Counted from the stretch's first letter, positions 9,637-18,771 are shown. The stretch: 64,000 nt of DNA from JBQTKD01 sp052389435 (GCA_052389435.1 JBQTIB010000023.1:1-64000), one strand, 5' to 3'. The notes: a model not told the origin generated them from the sequence alone. Numbers and translations: made by a program.

Positions 9637-11265
9637 ATGACCGATACCTCGCTGCCCCCGGTGGCCCACTCGAGCTCCGCGGGCGAGTTCCCGTCCCGCG
9701 TGCGTTCCTCGGCCGACGTCGTCCCCGGCCACGGCTACCTGACCGACGAGTCCCTCGGCTGGCTCGCGTTCATGGACCGCAAGGCCACGTTCAACGAGAC
9801 CTGGTTCAAGGAGGAGATTCCCCACGCGTCCTGGGACAACATCTCCAACCCGCCGATCAGCCCGTACCACCGCTACGACCTGACCTACGCCTGCTACGCC
9901 CTCGCGATCATGGCCGAGAACACCCCGGCCTGGCGCGAGCAGTACGGGAAGATCCTCGGCTACATGGCCGACCGCTTCCTCGAGTACCACTCGATGTGGG
10001 ACTGGGTCGAGAACTCCGGCCCGGACCCGGCGCGCGCCGACTACCCGGCCGAGACCTCGTTCCTGTTCCCCGAGGGGTACATGGGCAAGTACGACCTCCC
10101 GGGCTGGGCCGGCAACGGCATCGAGCCCTACCAGTACGACCCGGACCCCGTCCGCGGCAACGGCGCCTGCAACCTGATGTACAAGGGCTACCTGAACCTG
10201 GTCCTGGGCTTCTTCAACTACATCACCGGCGACGACAAGTACGACGCCGACTTCAAGGTGCGCTTCGACGCCGACACCAGCTACACCTACAGCCACGGCT
10301 CGCTCAACGAGCTGATCTCCAACCAGCTGCGCGCGAACATCTCCGGCTTGGGCTGCGAGGTCATGAAGGTCTACCCGTGGTGCCTGAACCTCACGGGCAT
10401 GGCGCAGAACCTGTACGACACCATGCACGGCACCAACCACGTCAGCTCGTACAACGGTTGGAAGCGCTACTTCCGCCACAACATGGTCGGCAACGGCGCC
10501 GGCACGGGCCCGATCGACTGGGTCACCCTGTACTGGGACCCGACCATCGAAGCCAACATGAACAAGTCCGAGCACCAGGTCGCCTACAACTGGTTCGCCA
10601 TCGCGGTGCACCTCGCAGGCCTGGACCCGGAGCTCGGCCGGCGCATCTACGAGAGCGGCCGGGAGAAGTTCATCCAGTTCCAGCCCGACGGCACCGCGTT
10701 CTCGATCGGCCTGCCGGGCCTGGAGGGCGACTACCAGATGGCCACGATCACGGCCACCACCGCGGCGAAGGTCTTCGGGGACGACGAGACCTTCGAGGCG
10801 CTGAACAGCCACGTCCTGAACAACTACGAGCCGACGTGGGACCCGAACACGGGCGAGTTCTACTTCGGCTTCGGGCTCGGCGAGGACTGGCCCCGCGGCC
10901 AGCTCAACGACTGGATGATGCCGGCCTACGCGATCACCAAGCCGGGCCAGTGGCAGGACATCTTCGCCAAGCCGAACACCGCGAAGTTCGACCTGCCGAC
11001 GCTGGTTGGCGTCGACTTCCCGACCCTGATGGTCCGTCAGGCCGACTCCACCGTCGACACCTTCTCAGGTGCGTTCACCACCGTGAACAAGGACCGTCTC
11101 GGTGAGCCGACCAGCTACACCATCACCAACCTGACTCCGGGCGCGCGCTACGAGGTGCGTCGCAGCAACGCGGAGACCCAGGAGATCGTGGCCTCGGCCA
11201 CCGGCGAGCTCGCGCTCGACGCCAAGATCGCCACGCACACGGTGAAGGTCCGCCGAGTCGCGTAG
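9637..11265 (+). CDS. Linalool dehydratase/isomerase-like protein
   Basis: 542 residues. The segments NLMYKGYLNLVLGFFNYITG (about 179-198), ISNQLRANISGLGC and VYPWCLNLTGMAQNLYD match the alpha/alpha-barrel family of Castellaniella linalool dehydratase/isomerase. The two catalytic cysteines, nine residues apart in that enzyme, are at C240 and C249 here. The founding enzyme hydrates myrcene or dehydrates and isomerises linalool; the true substrate here is unknown. Unlike that periplasmic enzyme, this one has no signal peptide and should be cytosolic. AGGAG lies 6 nt before ATG 9637. A terminator follows at 11277, and an HxlR regulator starts 89 bp downstream. Confidence 0.75.
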   Translation: MTDTSLPPVAHSSSAGEFPSRVRSSADVVPGHGYLTDESLGWLAFMDRKATFNETWFKEEIPHASWDNISNPPISPYHRYDLTYACYALAIMAENTPAWREQYGKILGYMADRFLEYHSMWDWVENSGPDPARADYPAETSFLFPEGYMGKYDLPGWAGNGIEPYQYDPDPVRGNGACNLMYKGYLNLVLGFFNYITGDDKYDADFKVRFDADTSYTYSHGSLNELISNQLRANISGLGCEVMKVYPWCLNLTGMAQNLYDTMHGTNHVSSYNGWKRYFRHNMVGNGAGTGPIDWVTLYWDPTIEANMNKSEHQVAYNWFAIAVHLAGLDPELGRRIYESGREKFIQFQPDGTAFSIGLPGLEGDYQMATITATTAAKVFGDDETFEALNSHVLNNYEPTWDPNTGEFYFGFGLGEDWPRGQLNDWMMPAYAITKPGQWQDIFAKPNTAKFDLPTLVGVDFPTLMVRQADSTVDTFSGAFTTVNKDRLGEPTSYTITNLTPGARYEVRRSNAETQEIVASATGELALDAKIATHTVKVRRVA

Positions 11266-11276
11266 TTCCCGAAACC

Positions 11277-11311
11277 GGCGGGGCAGTTGGCATCCTCCAT
11301 GCTGCCCCGCC
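11277..11311 (+). terminator. Terminator hairpin after the linalool dehydratase-like gene
   Basis: Perfect 10-bp stem: GGCGGGGCAG at 11277-11286 and CTGCCCCGCC at 11302-11311, starting 12 bp after the stop codon. The T-tract is weak. It separates the enzyme gene from the downstream regulator. Confidence 0.6.
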
Positions 11312-11353
11312 TCCGGGTGCACGGCGCCCGGCGTGCGACGAGAGACTGCTGGC

Positions 11354-11749
11354 ATGCACGGTTTGATTCCCGGGTCCGGGACGGAAGACTGGAAGCGGCT
11401 GCCGCCGTCGCGTCCGCTGGTGCGCGCCGTGGACGCGATCGGAGACCGATGGTCCCTGCTGATCGTCTACCACGCCCTCTTCCACGGCACCACGCGCTTC
11501 GGCGACTTCTGCCGCGAACTGCGCATCCCCACCAACGTCCTGACCCGCCGGCTGCAGGCCCTCGTCGCGGCCGGAGTGTTCGACCGCGCCGACGCCCCGC
11601 GGGGACACTCGCTGCACGAGTACCGCCTCACCCCGCGCGGCGAGAGCCTGTGGTCCGTAGTCGCCGCTCTGCACGCCTGGGGCGCGGAGTGCATGGCCGA
11701 GGACGGCGAGCTCGACATCGCCGACCTTCCGCACGCCCACGGCACCTAG
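11354..11749 (+). CDS. HxlR-family winged-helix regulator
   Basis: 131 residues from ATG 11354; an in-frame GTG at 11333 would add seven. It has the HxlR pattern: RPLVRAVDAIGDRWSLLIVY (helix 1-2), FGDFCREL and PTNVLTRRLQALVAAGVFDR (recognition helix), EYRLTPRGESL (wing), then an amphipathic C-terminal helix WSVVAALHAWGAE. The canonical N-terminal cysteine of HxlR redox sensors is absent. It follows the linalool dehydratase-like gene on the same strand behind a hairpin and may regulate it; this is inference from position. Confidence 0.82.
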   Translation: MHGLIPGSGTEDWKRLPPSRPLVRAVDAIGDRWSLLIVYHALFHGTTRFGDFCRELRIPTNVLTRRLQALVAAGVFDRADAPRGHSLHEYRLTPRGESLWSVVAALHAWGAECMAEDGELDIADLPHAHGT

Positions 11750-11814
11750 GCGAACGTCGGAGCTCGGTTCGAACCGTCGAGTCCCCGGTCGGTGACGTAG
11801 GCGGGCGGGCGAAC

Positions 11815-11934
11815 TCACCACCTCGTCATCGGCAGCGGCCGCCGCGGGTGACGCACGGCGTAGCCGCAGATCAACCGCAGCGCGGGCCGCACCAGGACCC
11901 GCGGCGGGAACTCCGCGTTGAGCCGCCGCGAAAG
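11815..11934 (-). pseudogene. 3' remnant of an unidentified gene, truncated at its 5' end
   Basis: A 39-codon reverse-strand frame, closed upstream by TAG at 11935-11937 and ending in TGA at 11815-11817, reads like the C-terminus of a real protein: FPPRVLVRPALRLICGYAV followed by RHPRRPLPMTRW. There is no start codon or ribosome site, so most of the gene is missing. Its upstream edge coincides with the truncated 5' end of the PadR gene on the other strand, pointing to one deletion that removed both divergent 5' ends. The family is not recognised. Confidence 0.4.
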
Positions 11935-11954
11935 CTATCGGCTTCTCCCAGTGC

Positions 11955-12494
11955 ATGCCGCGCTCCACCAGCGGCCTGTACAACGAGCCGAAGGTCCTCG
12001 TCGAACACGGGTACGCCACGGCCACCGAGGAAATGAAAGGTCGTCAGAAGCGCACGCTGTACACGATCACGCCCGCCGGGCGTCGTGCCCTGCGCGCCTG
12101 GTTCAAGTCCCCCACCGCGCCGATGATGTTCGAGTCCGAGGCCATCGTGCGCCTCATCCTCGGCCGGGCCGGCAGGCGGACCGACGTGGTGAAGGCCCTG
12201 GCGGAGCTCGAGACCCAGGCCGGCGAACAGATGGAGCGCGGCACCTCCGAGATGCCTACGTGGCTCGACACCGTCGGCGCCACCCCCGAGCACCTCGACG
12301 ACCTCGCCGTCATGTCCAAGTTCTACCTCGACTTCTACGCCCTCGTCGTCGAGTGGAGTCGCTGGGCCCGGGATCGGATCGAGGCCAGGCCGGAGGAGTG
12401 GCCGCCCGGCGCGGCCGAGGAGATCATGGCCGCGCTCCAACAGGCCATGTTCGGCAGGGCACTGGGCGAGAAGGACACCGAGCCCGAAAGCTAG
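11955..12494 (+). CDS. PadR-family transcriptional regulator, N-terminus apparently truncated
   Basis: 179 residues from ATG 11955. GLYNEPKVLVEHGYATATEE is the third helix and wing of a PadR winged helix, followed by TLYTITPAGRRALRAW and a C-terminal helical dimerisation arm (YLDFYALVVEWSRWARDRIE). PadR proteins normally have about 40 more residues before this point, including a GY(D/E)L motif. Here an in-frame TGA at 11919-11921 blocks extension and no ribosome site is visible. The protein therefore lacks most of the DNA-binding domain and may be non-functional. Confidence 0.7.
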   Translation: MPRSTSGLYNEPKVLVEHGYATATEEMKGRQKRTLYTITPAGRRALRAWFKSPTAPMMFESEAIVRLILGRAGRRTDVVKALAELETQAGEQMERGTSEMPTWLDTVGATPEHLDDLAVMSKFYLDFYALVVEWSRWARDRIEARPEEWPPGAAEEIMAALQQAMFGRALGEKDTEPES

Positions 12495-12506
12495 ATCCGC
12501 TCCCTG

Positions 12507-13763
12507 TCAGGTCCACAGGTCGGCGATCGGCAGCGCGACCAGACGGTCGCCGAAAGGCAGCCTCGCGTCCCCGGTATGCAGGACGACTCCCGCGAGGAAG
12601 TTCCCTCCGCTGCGGTCCAGAGCGTCGCGCACCTTGGCGAGGCCCGCGAAGTCTTCGGACCGCGGCGTGGTCGAGGCCTTGACCTCGATGCCTACGACTC
12701 GGCCGTCCGTGCTCTCCAGGATCGCGTCGACTTCCACGCCGTCGCGGTCGCGGAAATGGTTCAGCCGCGCCGACACCTGAGACCAGGTCAGCTGCTTGGC
12801 CAGCTCGTTCACGACGAACGTCTCGACCAGCGGACCCGTCGCCGGTTCGGTGGGGTTTCGCAGCATCGCGGGCTGACGCCCCATCAGAGCGGCGGCCAGC
12901 CCCGTGTCGGCCACGTGCAGACGCGGACGCTTGATCACCTTCGCCGTGAGGTTGCGGCCCCACGCCGGGACCCGATGCACCAGGAACACCGTCTCGAGCC
13001 ATGCCAGGTATGACGCGACCGTTTCACGGTGGATGCCCAGCCGCTGGGCCGTCGTGGCGACGACCAACTCGCCCGACGTCGTCGCGGCCGCATAGCGGAG
13101 CAATCCGACGAGCGAGTCGAGCCGGCGAATGTCGTCCGCTACCGCGACCTCCCGTGCGGTCACGGTTGCCACGTACTGCTCGAACCAGCGGATGCGCGGA
13201 CGCTCCGGCAACCTTGCGGCGTCCGGATAGCCGCCGGCACATACCCGCTCGAGGTACTCCTGCCGGTCGAGCACCGGCCCGTCGTGCCCGAGCAGTTGCG
13301 CGGGCCCCTCGAACGCGCGGTCGACGAAGCCGTCGGAACCTCCGTGAAGCTCGCCCTGGGAGAAGGGCCACAGCGCGACCAGGTCCACCCGTCCAGCCAG
13401 GGACTCCGAGATCGTCGGCACGGTCAGAAAGTTCGTCGATCCGGTCAGCACGTAGCGACCCGGGCGAGTGTCGGCGTCCACCGCGGCCTTGACCGCGAGG
13501 ACCAGTGGCTGGCCAACGCGCTGAATCTCGTCGATGACGGCAGGGGTTCCCATCACCTCGAGAAATCCGGGTGGGTCCGCGCTCGCCGCTGCCAACTGCG
13601 GGGCCGCGTCCATGCTGACCACCCGAGCTCCCAGCCCGCGGGCCAGTTCCAACGCCAACGTGGACTTGCCCACCTGCCGCGCCCCATGCAGAACCACAAC
13701 TCTGAAGTACCGCAGCGACTCTTCCACCAGCGGCGTCACCCTGCGCTCTACCAGACGCTCCAC
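12507..13763 (-). CDS. AAA+ ATPase with DUF4143 domain
   Basis: 418 residues. Walker A is GARQVGKST (27-35), Walker B AVIDEIQR (D78, E79), and the sensor strand YVLTGSTNF (about 104-112). The C-terminal half is the DUF4143 domain, with a winged-helix-like segment (ETVASYLAWLETVFLVHRVP) and the restriction-endonuclease-like stretch FRDRDGVEVDAILES and VVGIEVKAS. This architecture is widespread in bacteria and its role is not established. It is a single gene with no visible partner. The ATG is at 13763, and it converges on the PadR gene. Confidence 0.85.
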   Translation of the reverse strand: MERLVERRVTPLVEESLRYFRVVVLHGARQVGKSTLALELARGLGARVVSMDAAPQLAAASADPPGFLEVMGTPAVIDEIQRVGQPLVLAVKAAVDADTRPGRYVLTGSTNFLTVPTISESLAGRVDLVALWPFSQGELHGGSDGFVDRAFEGPAQLLGHDGPVLDRQEYLERVCAGGYPDAARLPERPRIRWFEQYVATVTAREVAVADDIRRLDSLVGLLRYAAATTSGELVVATTAQRLGIHRETVASYLAWLETVFLVHRVPAWGRNLTAKVIKRPRLHVADTGLAAALMGRQPAMLRNPTEPATGPLVETFVVNELAKQLTWSQVSARLNHFRDRDGVEVDAILESTDGRVVGIEVKASTTPRSEDFAGLAKVRDALDRSGGNFLAGVVLHTGDARLPFGDRLVALPIADLWT

Positions 13764-13859
13764 ACACCCACCCTACTCGTCTAACCGGCATTTTGTCAGA
13801 CGTCTAGCAGCATTTTCGTCGCTGTACAAACCGGCATTCCGTCGCCCTGCGGCCCCCGA

Positions 13860-14504
13860 TCAGTTGGAGTCGTCCAGCCCCTGATCGATGGCGTAGCGGA
13901 CCAGTTCGACGCGGTTGTGGAGCTGGAGTTTGCGCAGGGTGTTCTGGACGTGGTTCTGCACCGTGCGGTGGGAGATCACCAGTTCCTCGGCGATCTGCTT
14001 GTAGCTGCGGGCCTTGGCGACCAGGCGGAGCACCTCGATCTCACGGGGCGTCAGTTCCGGCGCCTCGGCGTCGCCGGGGTCGTCGGCCATCCGGCGGAAC
14101 TCCCCCAGCACCAGACCGGCCAGACCGGGCGTGAACACGGCGTCCCCGGCTGCCACCGAGCGCACGGCGGCGATCAGCTCCTCGCGCGACGCGGATTTCA
14201 CCAGGTACCCGGTGGAGCCGGCCTTCACCGCCGCGAGCACGTCTGCGCGCTCGCCGCTGGCGGAGAGCACCAGCACGCGCACGGAGGCGTCGGCGCGGAC
14301 GAGTTCGGCCGTCACCTCGACCCCGGAGATCCCGGGGAGCTGCAGGTCCACCACGGCCACCCGCGGCCGCGCCGCGGGCGCCCGGCGCAGGGCCTCCTCG
14401 CCGCTGCTGGCGACCGCGACGACCTCGAAACCGGCGTCGGTCAGGTCTCGTGCCACGGCGTCGCGCCACATCGGGTGGTCGTCGACCACCATGACTCGAA
14501 TCAT
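13860..14504 (-). CDS. NarL/LuxR-type response regulator
   Basis: 214 residues. The receiver domain has acidic pair D8-D9, phospho-acceptor D53 (VAVVDLQLPG), S84 region (VLVLSASG) and the lysine in GYLVKSASREEL. The C-terminal LuxR helix-turn-helix is ELTPREIEVLRLVAKARSYK followed by SHRTVQNHVQNTLRKLQL. Its ATG overlaps the kinase stop (ATGA at 14501-14504), so the pair is translationally coupled. It most resembles the MacR regulator of the MacRS systems of actinomycetes; the regulon is unknown. Confidence 0.92.
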   Translation of the reverse strand: MIRVMVVDDHPMWRDAVARDLTDAGFEVVAVASSGEEALRRAPAARPRVAVVDLQLPGISGVEVTAELVRADASVRVLVLSASGERADVLAAVKAGSTGYLVKSASREELIAAVRSVAAGDAVFTPGLAGLVLGEFRRMADDPGDAEAPELTPREIEVLRLVAKARSYKQIAEELVISHRTVQNHVQNTLRKLQLHNRVELVRYAIDQGLDDSN

Positions 14505-15658
14505 CTCCGCACCTTCAGTTGCCACTCGACACCTCCGCCCGGGGCGGTCCGCAGGGTCGCGGTCCCGCCGATCGCCGCCAGCCGCGACTGGATCGAATGC
14601 GCGACGCCCATCCGCCCCGCGCCCTTCGCCTCGTCCAACCGTCCGTCGGGGATGCCGGGCCCGTCGTCGCCGACCTCGATCACGACGGCACCCCCCTCGT
14701 CCTCCAGGAACACGTACGCCTTCGCGCCGGGCGCATGGCGCGCGGTGTTGTCCAGCGCCGCGGCCACCGCGGCCGCCAACTCCTCTGCCACGAGAACCGG
14801 CAGCAGCACGGCCTCGCCCGGCGTGGCCACCGAGACCTTCGCGGCGCCGCACCTTCCCAGCAGGGCGGCGAGGTCGGCGGTCTCGCCGGCCCGGAGCGGC
14901 GCGGGTCCGCTGTGGACCAGCCCGCGCAGGGCCACCTCCTGCTCGCCCGCCACCCGAGCGAGGTCCCTGGCCTCGCCGCCGATCTCGTTGCCACGACGCG
15001 CGACCCAGGCCAGCGTCTGCAGCACGCCGTCGTGCACGGCCCGGGCAAGCCGTTCGCGTTCCTCGGTCGCCGCCGCCAAGGCGACGGCCTCGGCCCGCGC
15101 CTGGGCGTTGTCGCGCAGCAGGGTCGCCGCGTAGCCCACGAGAAGCCCCGCGACGAGCAGCAGGAAGACGTTCGCCGCGGTCGCGTTGCCGGCTCGCGTC
15201 TCGCTGGAGACGTCGACGGCGATGTCCGCCCCGGCCGCGACCACTCCGGCCACCAACCCGCCGCGCCACTCCCAGCGGACCGCGGCGGCGAGCACCGGCG
15301 CGGCGAGCCAGAAGCTCGGTACGGACGGCACCCCCGCCGCCACGTCGTCGCCCTGCGCGTAGGGGGTGAGCGCCAGCGCGCCGAGCGCGAGCGCCAACTC
15401 GACGCCGATCATCAGCGGCCGTCGCGAGCGGGCGTTGTAGGCCAACGGCGCCGCGACGGTCCACAGCGCGAGCACGGTCAGCACGGCCCAGGCCAGGCCC
15501 GGGCGGCGGAAGTCGTCGGCGTGGATCGCGTTCACGCACAGCGTGTACCCGAGCAGCACGGTGCGCGCGACGGGGAGCGCCCGCCACAGCACGCTGTTCT
15601 CGTCGCCCACGGAGGCCATCATGTCCGGCCCGGCGGGCGTGGGCATGAGTAGCAACAC
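14501..15658 (-). CDS. Membrane histidine kinase, MacS-like (HisKA_3 type)
   Basis: 385 residues. Several N-terminal hydrophobic segments between residues 25 and 185 (DUF5931-type sensor region) are followed by the dimerisation box ERLARAVHDGVLQTLAW with phospho-acceptor H209. The ATPase domain follows: N box ALDNTARH (N304), G1 box GDDGPGIPDG, and G2 region GAGRMGVAHSI. It phosphorylates the overlapping NarL-type regulator. The start is uncertain: GTG 15658, ATG 15646 and ATG 15622 are in frame and none has a strong ribosome site. Confidence 0.9.
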   Translation of the reverse strand: MLLLMPTPAGPDMMASVGDENSVLWRALPVARTVLLGYTLCVNAIHADDFRRPGLAWAVLTVLALWTVAAPLAYNARSRRPLMIGVELALALGALALTPYAQGDDVAAGVPSVPSFWLAAPVLAAAVRWEWRGGLVAGVVAAGADIAVDVSSETRAGNATAANVFLLLVAGLLVGYAATLLRDNAQARAEAVALAAATEERERLARAVHDGVLQTLAWVARRGNEIGGEARDLARVAGEQEVALRGLVHSGPAPLRAGETADLAALLGRCGAAKVSVATPGEAVLLPVLVAEELAAAVAAALDNTARHAPGAKAYVFLEDEGGAVVIEVGDDGPGIPDGRLDEAKGAGRMGVAHSIQSRLAAIGGTATLRTAPGGGVEWQLKVRR

Positions 15659-15719
15659 CTAGCTGGAACCGAGTAGGTGCCGGGATGTGTCCGTGACCGC
15701 GCGGCCGCACCGTTGAGGC

Positions 15720-16325
15720 ATGACCTCGACGACCGATCTCCCCACCCGCTCCGCGGGACCGAAGACCCTGCTGGTGCGTGCTCTCCTCGGCTGCCTCGCC
15801 GGGACGGCCGCGCTCGCCATCTACGCCGTCCTCACCGCCTCGTTCGACGAGACCGCGGTGCGCGTCCTGCTCTCGACGCTGCTCGTCGGACTGTTCTGCG
15901 TGCTGTGTCTGGCCTGCCTCACGGTGCTCGATGGCAGGTTCCGTGGGGTCGGCGCGGTCGGGATGCTCACCGCGACCGGCGCGCTCGGCAGCGGGCTGAT
16001 CCTGACCTGGGGCGCCGACGACGACTGGGACGGCGACGCCCTGCCAATCCTGATCCGCGGCTTCCTGCTCTGCGCCGTCGTCGCCTTCGCGTGTGCCCAC
16101 GCGGCACTGCTGCTGCGCCTGAACCTCGACCGTCTCGGCGGCCTGCGCGCCACGGTGCTCGCCTGCCTCGCCCTGGTCGCGACGATGCTCGGCGCGGCGA
16201 TCGTGTCCACCGACGTTCTGGACGCGGAGGGGTACTGGCGTCTGCTGGGCGTGCTCGCGATCCTCGACGTCCTCGGCACCGTGACCCTGCCGGTCCTCGC
16301 CCGTTTCGGCCGGAGCGCTCGATGA
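15720..16325 (+). CDS. Multi-pass membrane protein of unknown function
   Basis: 201 residues with about six hydrophobic segments (around 20-42, 47-69, 76-96, 105-130, 140-162 and 175-195) joined by short charged loops. There is no catalytic motif. It diverges from the MacS-like kinase, and its stop overlaps the start of the FAD oxidase (ATGA at 16322-16325), so the two are coupled. It may anchor, or work with, the oxidase. Confidence 0.75.
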   Translation: MTSTTDLPTRSAGPKTLLVRALLGCLAGTAALAIYAVLTASFDETAVRVLLSTLLVGLFCVLCLACLTVLDGRFRGVGAVGMLTATGALGSGLILTWGADDDWDGDALPILIRGFLLCAVVAFACAHAALLLRLNLDRLGGLRATVLACLALVATMLGAAIVSTDVLDAEGYWRLLGVLAILDVLGTVTLPVLARFGRSAR

Positions 16326-17704
16326 CCACGCTCAACGACGTCCACTCCCGCCTCAACCCGACGCGCGCCACCCTCGTGGCGGTCGGCACCCAGGACGAGC
16401 TGCGCCGGGCGGTTCTCGCCGGCGGTCCGATCGTCGTCGCCGGCGGGCAGCACGCGATGGGCGGGCAGCAGTTCCTGGCCGGCGGCACCGTGCTCGACTC
16501 CCGCGGCCTGAACCGGGTCCTGCGCCTGGACCGCGAGCGCGGCCTGGCCGAGGTCGAGGCGGGCATCCAGTGGCCGGCGCTCGTCGAGGAGTTGCTGCGG
16601 CTGCAAACCGGCTCGCCCCAGCCGTGGACGATCCGCCAGAAGCAGACCGGCGCGAACCACTTCACGATCGGCGGGTCCATCTCGGCCAACGCGCACGGCC
16701 GCGGCCTCGGCCTGGCCCCGATGGTGGACGACGTCGAGTCCTTCCGGCTGATCCTGGCCGACGGGTCGATCCGCGAGTGCAGCCGAGCGGCCAACGCCGA
16801 ACTGTTCTCGCTGGCCATCGGCGGGTATGGACTGTTCGGGGCCATCGCCACCGTCACACTTCGTCTGACGCATCGCCAGAAGCTCGCGCGCATCGTGGAG
16901 ATCGCGACGATTCCCGAGCTCGTCGAGGCCGTCGCCGGACGCACCCGCGACGGCTTCACCTACGGCGACTTCCAGTTCGCCATCGACCCCGCCTCGCCGG
17001 ACTTCCTTCACCGCGGAGTGTTCTCCTGCTACCGGCCCGTCGAGTTCGATCGGCCCATCCCCAAGGGCCAGCGCGCGTTCACCGCCGCCGACTGGCAGAA
17101 CATGCTCGCCCTGGCCCACGTCGCGAAGTCCCGCGCGAACGACGCGTACGCCGCCCACTACCTCGCCACGTCCGGGCAGCTGTACTGGTCCGACCTCTTG
17201 CAGACCGCCGTCTACCTCGACGACTACCACGACGAGTTGGACGCGCGGCTGCCCGCGGGGCCGCGCGGCACGGAGATGATCACCGAGGTCTACGTGCCCC
17301 GTCACCGCCTGGCCGACTTCATGGCAGCGGCCGCGGAGGGCCTGCGCCGCGACGGCGCGGACCCGATCTACGGCACCGTCCGATTCATCGAGCCGGACCG
17401 GGACTCGTTCCTGCCGTGGGCGCGCGAGGACTACGCGTGCATCGTGCTGAACCTGCACACCGAACACTCGACCGCCGGGATCGAGCGCTCCGCGATCGCC
17501 TTCCGCCACCTCATCGACGAGGCCATCGTCCGCGGCGGCAGCTACTACCTGACCTACCACCGCTGGGCGAGGCCGGATCAGCTCGCCGCCGCCTACCCGC
17601 GGTTCGAGGAGTTCCTCGCCCGCAAGCTGCGCTGGGACCCGAACCAGACCTTCGTCAGCGACTGGTACCGCCACCACGCTGAACTGGCCCGCGCCGCGGC
17701 GTAG
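16322..17704 (+). CDS. FAD-linked oxidase (FAD-binding PCMH-type)
   Basis: 460 residues. The N-terminal PCMH FAD-binding domain shows VVAGGQHAMGGQQF (37-50), with H44 where flavoproteins of this class often bind FAD covalently. NHFTIGGSISANAHGRGLG (about 110-128) and the LFSLAIGGYGLFGAI stretch follow. The C-terminal half, including YVPRHRLADFMAAA and a final WDPNQTFVSDWYR, fits a BBE-type substrate domain. It catalyses an oxidation of unknown substrate, probably in the cytosol since no signal is seen. It is translationally coupled to the preceding membrane protein. Confidence 0.87.
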   Translation: MTTLNDVHSRLNPTRATLVAVGTQDELRRAVLAGGPIVVAGGQHAMGGQQFLAGGTVLDSRGLNRVLRLDRERGLAEVEAGIQWPALVEELLRLQTGSPQPWTIRQKQTGANHFTIGGSISANAHGRGLGLAPMVDDVESFRLILADGSIRECSRAANAELFSLAIGGYGLFGAIATVTLRLTHRQKLARIVEIATIPELVEAVAGRTRDGFTYGDFQFAIDPASPDFLHRGVFSCYRPVEFDRPIPKGQRAFTAADWQNMLALAHVAKSRANDAYAAHYLATSGQLYWSDLLQTAVYLDDYHDELDARLPAGPRGTEMITEVYVPRHRLADFMAAAAEGLRRDGADPIYGTVRFIEPDRDSFLPWAREDYACIVLNLHTEHSTAGIERSAIAFRHLIDEAIVRGGSYYLTYHRWARPDQLAAAYPRFEEFLARKLRWDPNQTFVSDWYRHHAELARAAA

Positions 17705-17852
17705 GGCGCCGTGGACGAATCCCCCCGCCGCTTCGTCCGTGACCTGGTTGCCGATTCGTCCGACCGCGGTGTCCTACGGCTGGGTCTACGACGCCCGCGC
17801 CGACGCGGGACCAGGTCGGCTGGGCGTGGGGCGCGCCCACTGCTCCCACCGG

Positions 17853-18656
17853 CTACGGCACGTCCAGGTGCACGTGGTCGCGGTGCATGAGGGTCGCGTT
17901 CTTCGTGTTGCCGTTCGGCGGCGTGTACTCGCGCCAGCCCTGCGCGGAGCGGCGGGCGGTCCAGATCTTCCCGTCGTAGATGACGGTGGCGAGCTCGAGG
18001 CGATGGGCGTTGGCGACGAGCCACTGCGCGGTGGCCCAGCCGGTCTGGCGGTTGGCCTTGGTCACCGGGCGAAAGAACAGGTCGACGGCGCGGCCCGTGT
18101 AGTGCGCGGAGCCGTTCATGTGCCCGCTGCGCACGCCCTTGGGATCGAAGCCGCCCGCCCTCTGGTCCCCCAGGTCCGCTTCGGCGGCCTTCAACGCCGC
18201 GGCGGCGCGCGGGGTGAGACCGCTCGTGCCCGCGGCCTCCGAGTCGCGCGAGGAGGGCCGCAGCCGGCAGGAGAACGCGGCCGGGGAGCGCCCCGTCAGC
18301 GCCGAGGTCAGCACGGCCGCGCGGTCGCGGTACTCCTCGCCCCCGACCTCGGCACCGAAAATGGCTCGCGGGTCGGCGAGCGGCTCGTCGAGTCCGAACT
18401 CCTGCCAGGCGACCGCCAGGGCGGTGGTCGTCCGCTCGGCGGACAGCCCGCGACGCATTGCCTCCGCCACGATCGCCGAGGCGTGCTGGGCCTCGGCCAG
18501 ACCGAGCTTCGCCTCGGTCTCGCCGACCACCGCCGTGCAGGACTCGGCCACCACGATCCGGTCGGAGGCCAGCTTCACGATCACGCCCACGAGGGCGGCA
18601 ATGAGGACCAAGGGAAGGACGGTGCCGAGGGCAACGCGGGCGGGACGAGTCGACAC
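17853..18656 (-). CDS. Membrane-anchored or secreted protein with ARB_07466-like (HxH) C-terminal domain
   Basis: 267 residues. A single N-terminal hydrophobic segment (LGTVLPLVLIAALVGVIVKL, about 11-30) is followed by an alanine-rich region containing a helical AEAQHASAIVAEAMRRG. The C-terminal domain has GSAHYTGRAVDLFFRP, ATAQWLVANAHRL, VIYDGKIWTAR and terminal HRDHVHLDV. This His/Asp arrangement (H, D and a late HVH) is the domain found at the C-terminus of many actinobacterial secreted cell-wall-associated proteins, and resembles M15 peptidase metal sites. A related gene is at 59649. Catalytic activity is not established. Confidence 0.75.
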   Translation of the reverse strand: MSTRPARVALGTVLPLVLIAALVGVIVKLASDRIVVAESCTAVVGETEAKLGLAEAQHASAIVAEAMRRGLSAERTTTALAVAWQEFGLDEPLADPRAIFGAEVGGEEYRDRAAVLTSALTGRSPAAFSCRLRPSSRDSEAAGTSGLTPRAAAALKAAEADLGDQRAGGFDPKGVRSGHMNGSAHYTGRAVDLFFRPVTKANRQTGWATAQWLVANAHRLELATVIYDGKIWTARRSAQGWREYTPPNGNTKNATLMHRDHVHLDVP

Positions 18657-18771
18657 GGTGGTTCAACGTACCGGCGGACGAGTTGGTGCCTACGCCGGAA
18701 GGGTTCCCACGGGGGTGCGGCCCGCCTAGCGTGGGGGTCGACCGAAAGCAACGACGCTTAAGGAGACGACC

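Noticed and set aside
13860..16100. A 746-codon reverse frame running into the two-component genes
   Set aside because: The real regulator starts at 14504 with an overlapping kinase stop; the upstream extension is the kinase gene out of frame.
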